From assembly GCA_012845835.1 (NCBI GenBank), contig JABAKD010000025.1, positions 17,111,976 to 17,175,975 of the forward strand: 64,000 nt of DNA, in the 5' to 3' direction. Below, in pieces: positions 63,644-64,000 of this stretch (its first letter is position 1; the number at the start of each line of letters is the position of its first letter). The position numbers and the translations under genes are program-made. Source of the DNA: Undaria pinnatifida. Taxonomy: Eukaryota; Sar; Phaeophyceae; Laminariales; Alariaceae. Under the pieces are notes generated by a model. It was not told the DNA's origin and did not search any database. It saw only the letters and a list, made by a program, of their open reading frames with translations.

Positions 63644-63770
63644 TGTGTACTGCTGCTACTACTGCTGTAAGTTGCTGCTACTACCGCTGCTGCTGTGCTG
63701 CTGCTGAGGTTAATTGAGTCCGGGCGGTTGCTCCTACTGCTGCTGCTGTGCTGCTGCTGAGGGGGTTAGT
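63644..63770. repeat. CTG-rich microsatellites
   Basis: Two interrupted (CTG)n/(CTA)n blocks, about 63648-63708 and 63733-63762, with GCTGCTGTGCTGCTGCTGAG repeated in both. The last 230 bases of the window hold nothing recognisable. Confidence 0.88.
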
Positions 63771-64000
63771 TGACTAGCGGACCATTTTCTTACGAACAAA
63801 ACAACAAAGAACTAAAAAAATTGTAAAAGTTGAAAAATACATCAAAATTTGCAAAACGATTTGGGGTGTCCCAAGTGACCTGCTCGTCTCAGGGAAGCGG
63901 GACGCAATCCCTTGCCAAACAGAGCCAGCTAAGGGACGTTTAATGCGCCGAGTGCCGCCGCGGAGCTCGGCCGAGATGCAGACATGCTTCATCTAGCTTG

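Overview
This is a gene-poor, repeat-dense stretch of a eukaryotic nuclear genome. The evidence is tRNA-headed SINE-like elements with A-rich tails, several DNA-transposon families with target-site duplications, one Ty3/gypsy chromovirus-type pol, splice-site-like exon borders and mixed base composition. There are no prokaryotic operons, rRNA genes or convincing functional tRNA genes. The host cannot be named. The pol, with a chromodomain followed by a Tudor-like C-terminus, would suit an alga or an oomycete-like protist, but that is an impression from memory and not a result.

Layout. 1-24.6 kb is a nested field of SINE-like families (called B, C, D, E here), an A-family repeat, a long-inverted-repeat element (5.6-7.2 kb), a 3-bp-TSD transposon (8138-8918), a telomere-like degenerate tandem block (18.6-19.35 kb) and a hAT-like element with a SINE nested in it (22873-23935). 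24729-31450 is a retroelement insertion into an A-family repeat; its 4.3-kb pol on the minus strand is intact and is the only long gene. 31.4-38.5 kb holds more A-family copies, partly head to head, with long G and C runs and a TA-flanked element carrying a small Cys/His protein. 38.6-53.6 kb is mostly locally duplicated sequence (periods of 84, 173, 229, 465 and 769 bp) with further SINEs and a 3-bp-TSD transposon.

53.9-59.4 kb is the most gene-like part outside the retroelement. It has two exons of an unknown protein (53981-54527, minus), exon-like tandem units (about 54955-55640), a zinc-finger exon with a frameshift (55934-56321, minus), and an intact OTU-type cysteine protease gene (57012-57662, minus) whose front half is duplicated next door. 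That duplicate is itself hit by a TA-flanked element. 59.5-64 kb returns to repeats: a second copy of the 3-bp-TSD transposon, four tRNA-like units in a row, a 527-bp tandem duplication and CTG-rich microsatellites.

How it fits together. Because many repeats are present in several copies, empty sites can be read inside the window itself. This dates insertions relative to each other and fixes element ends to the base. The most unusual signal is a roughly 50-base hairpin module at about 18 places, both inside and outside the A family, in which two stems change sequence but stay paired.
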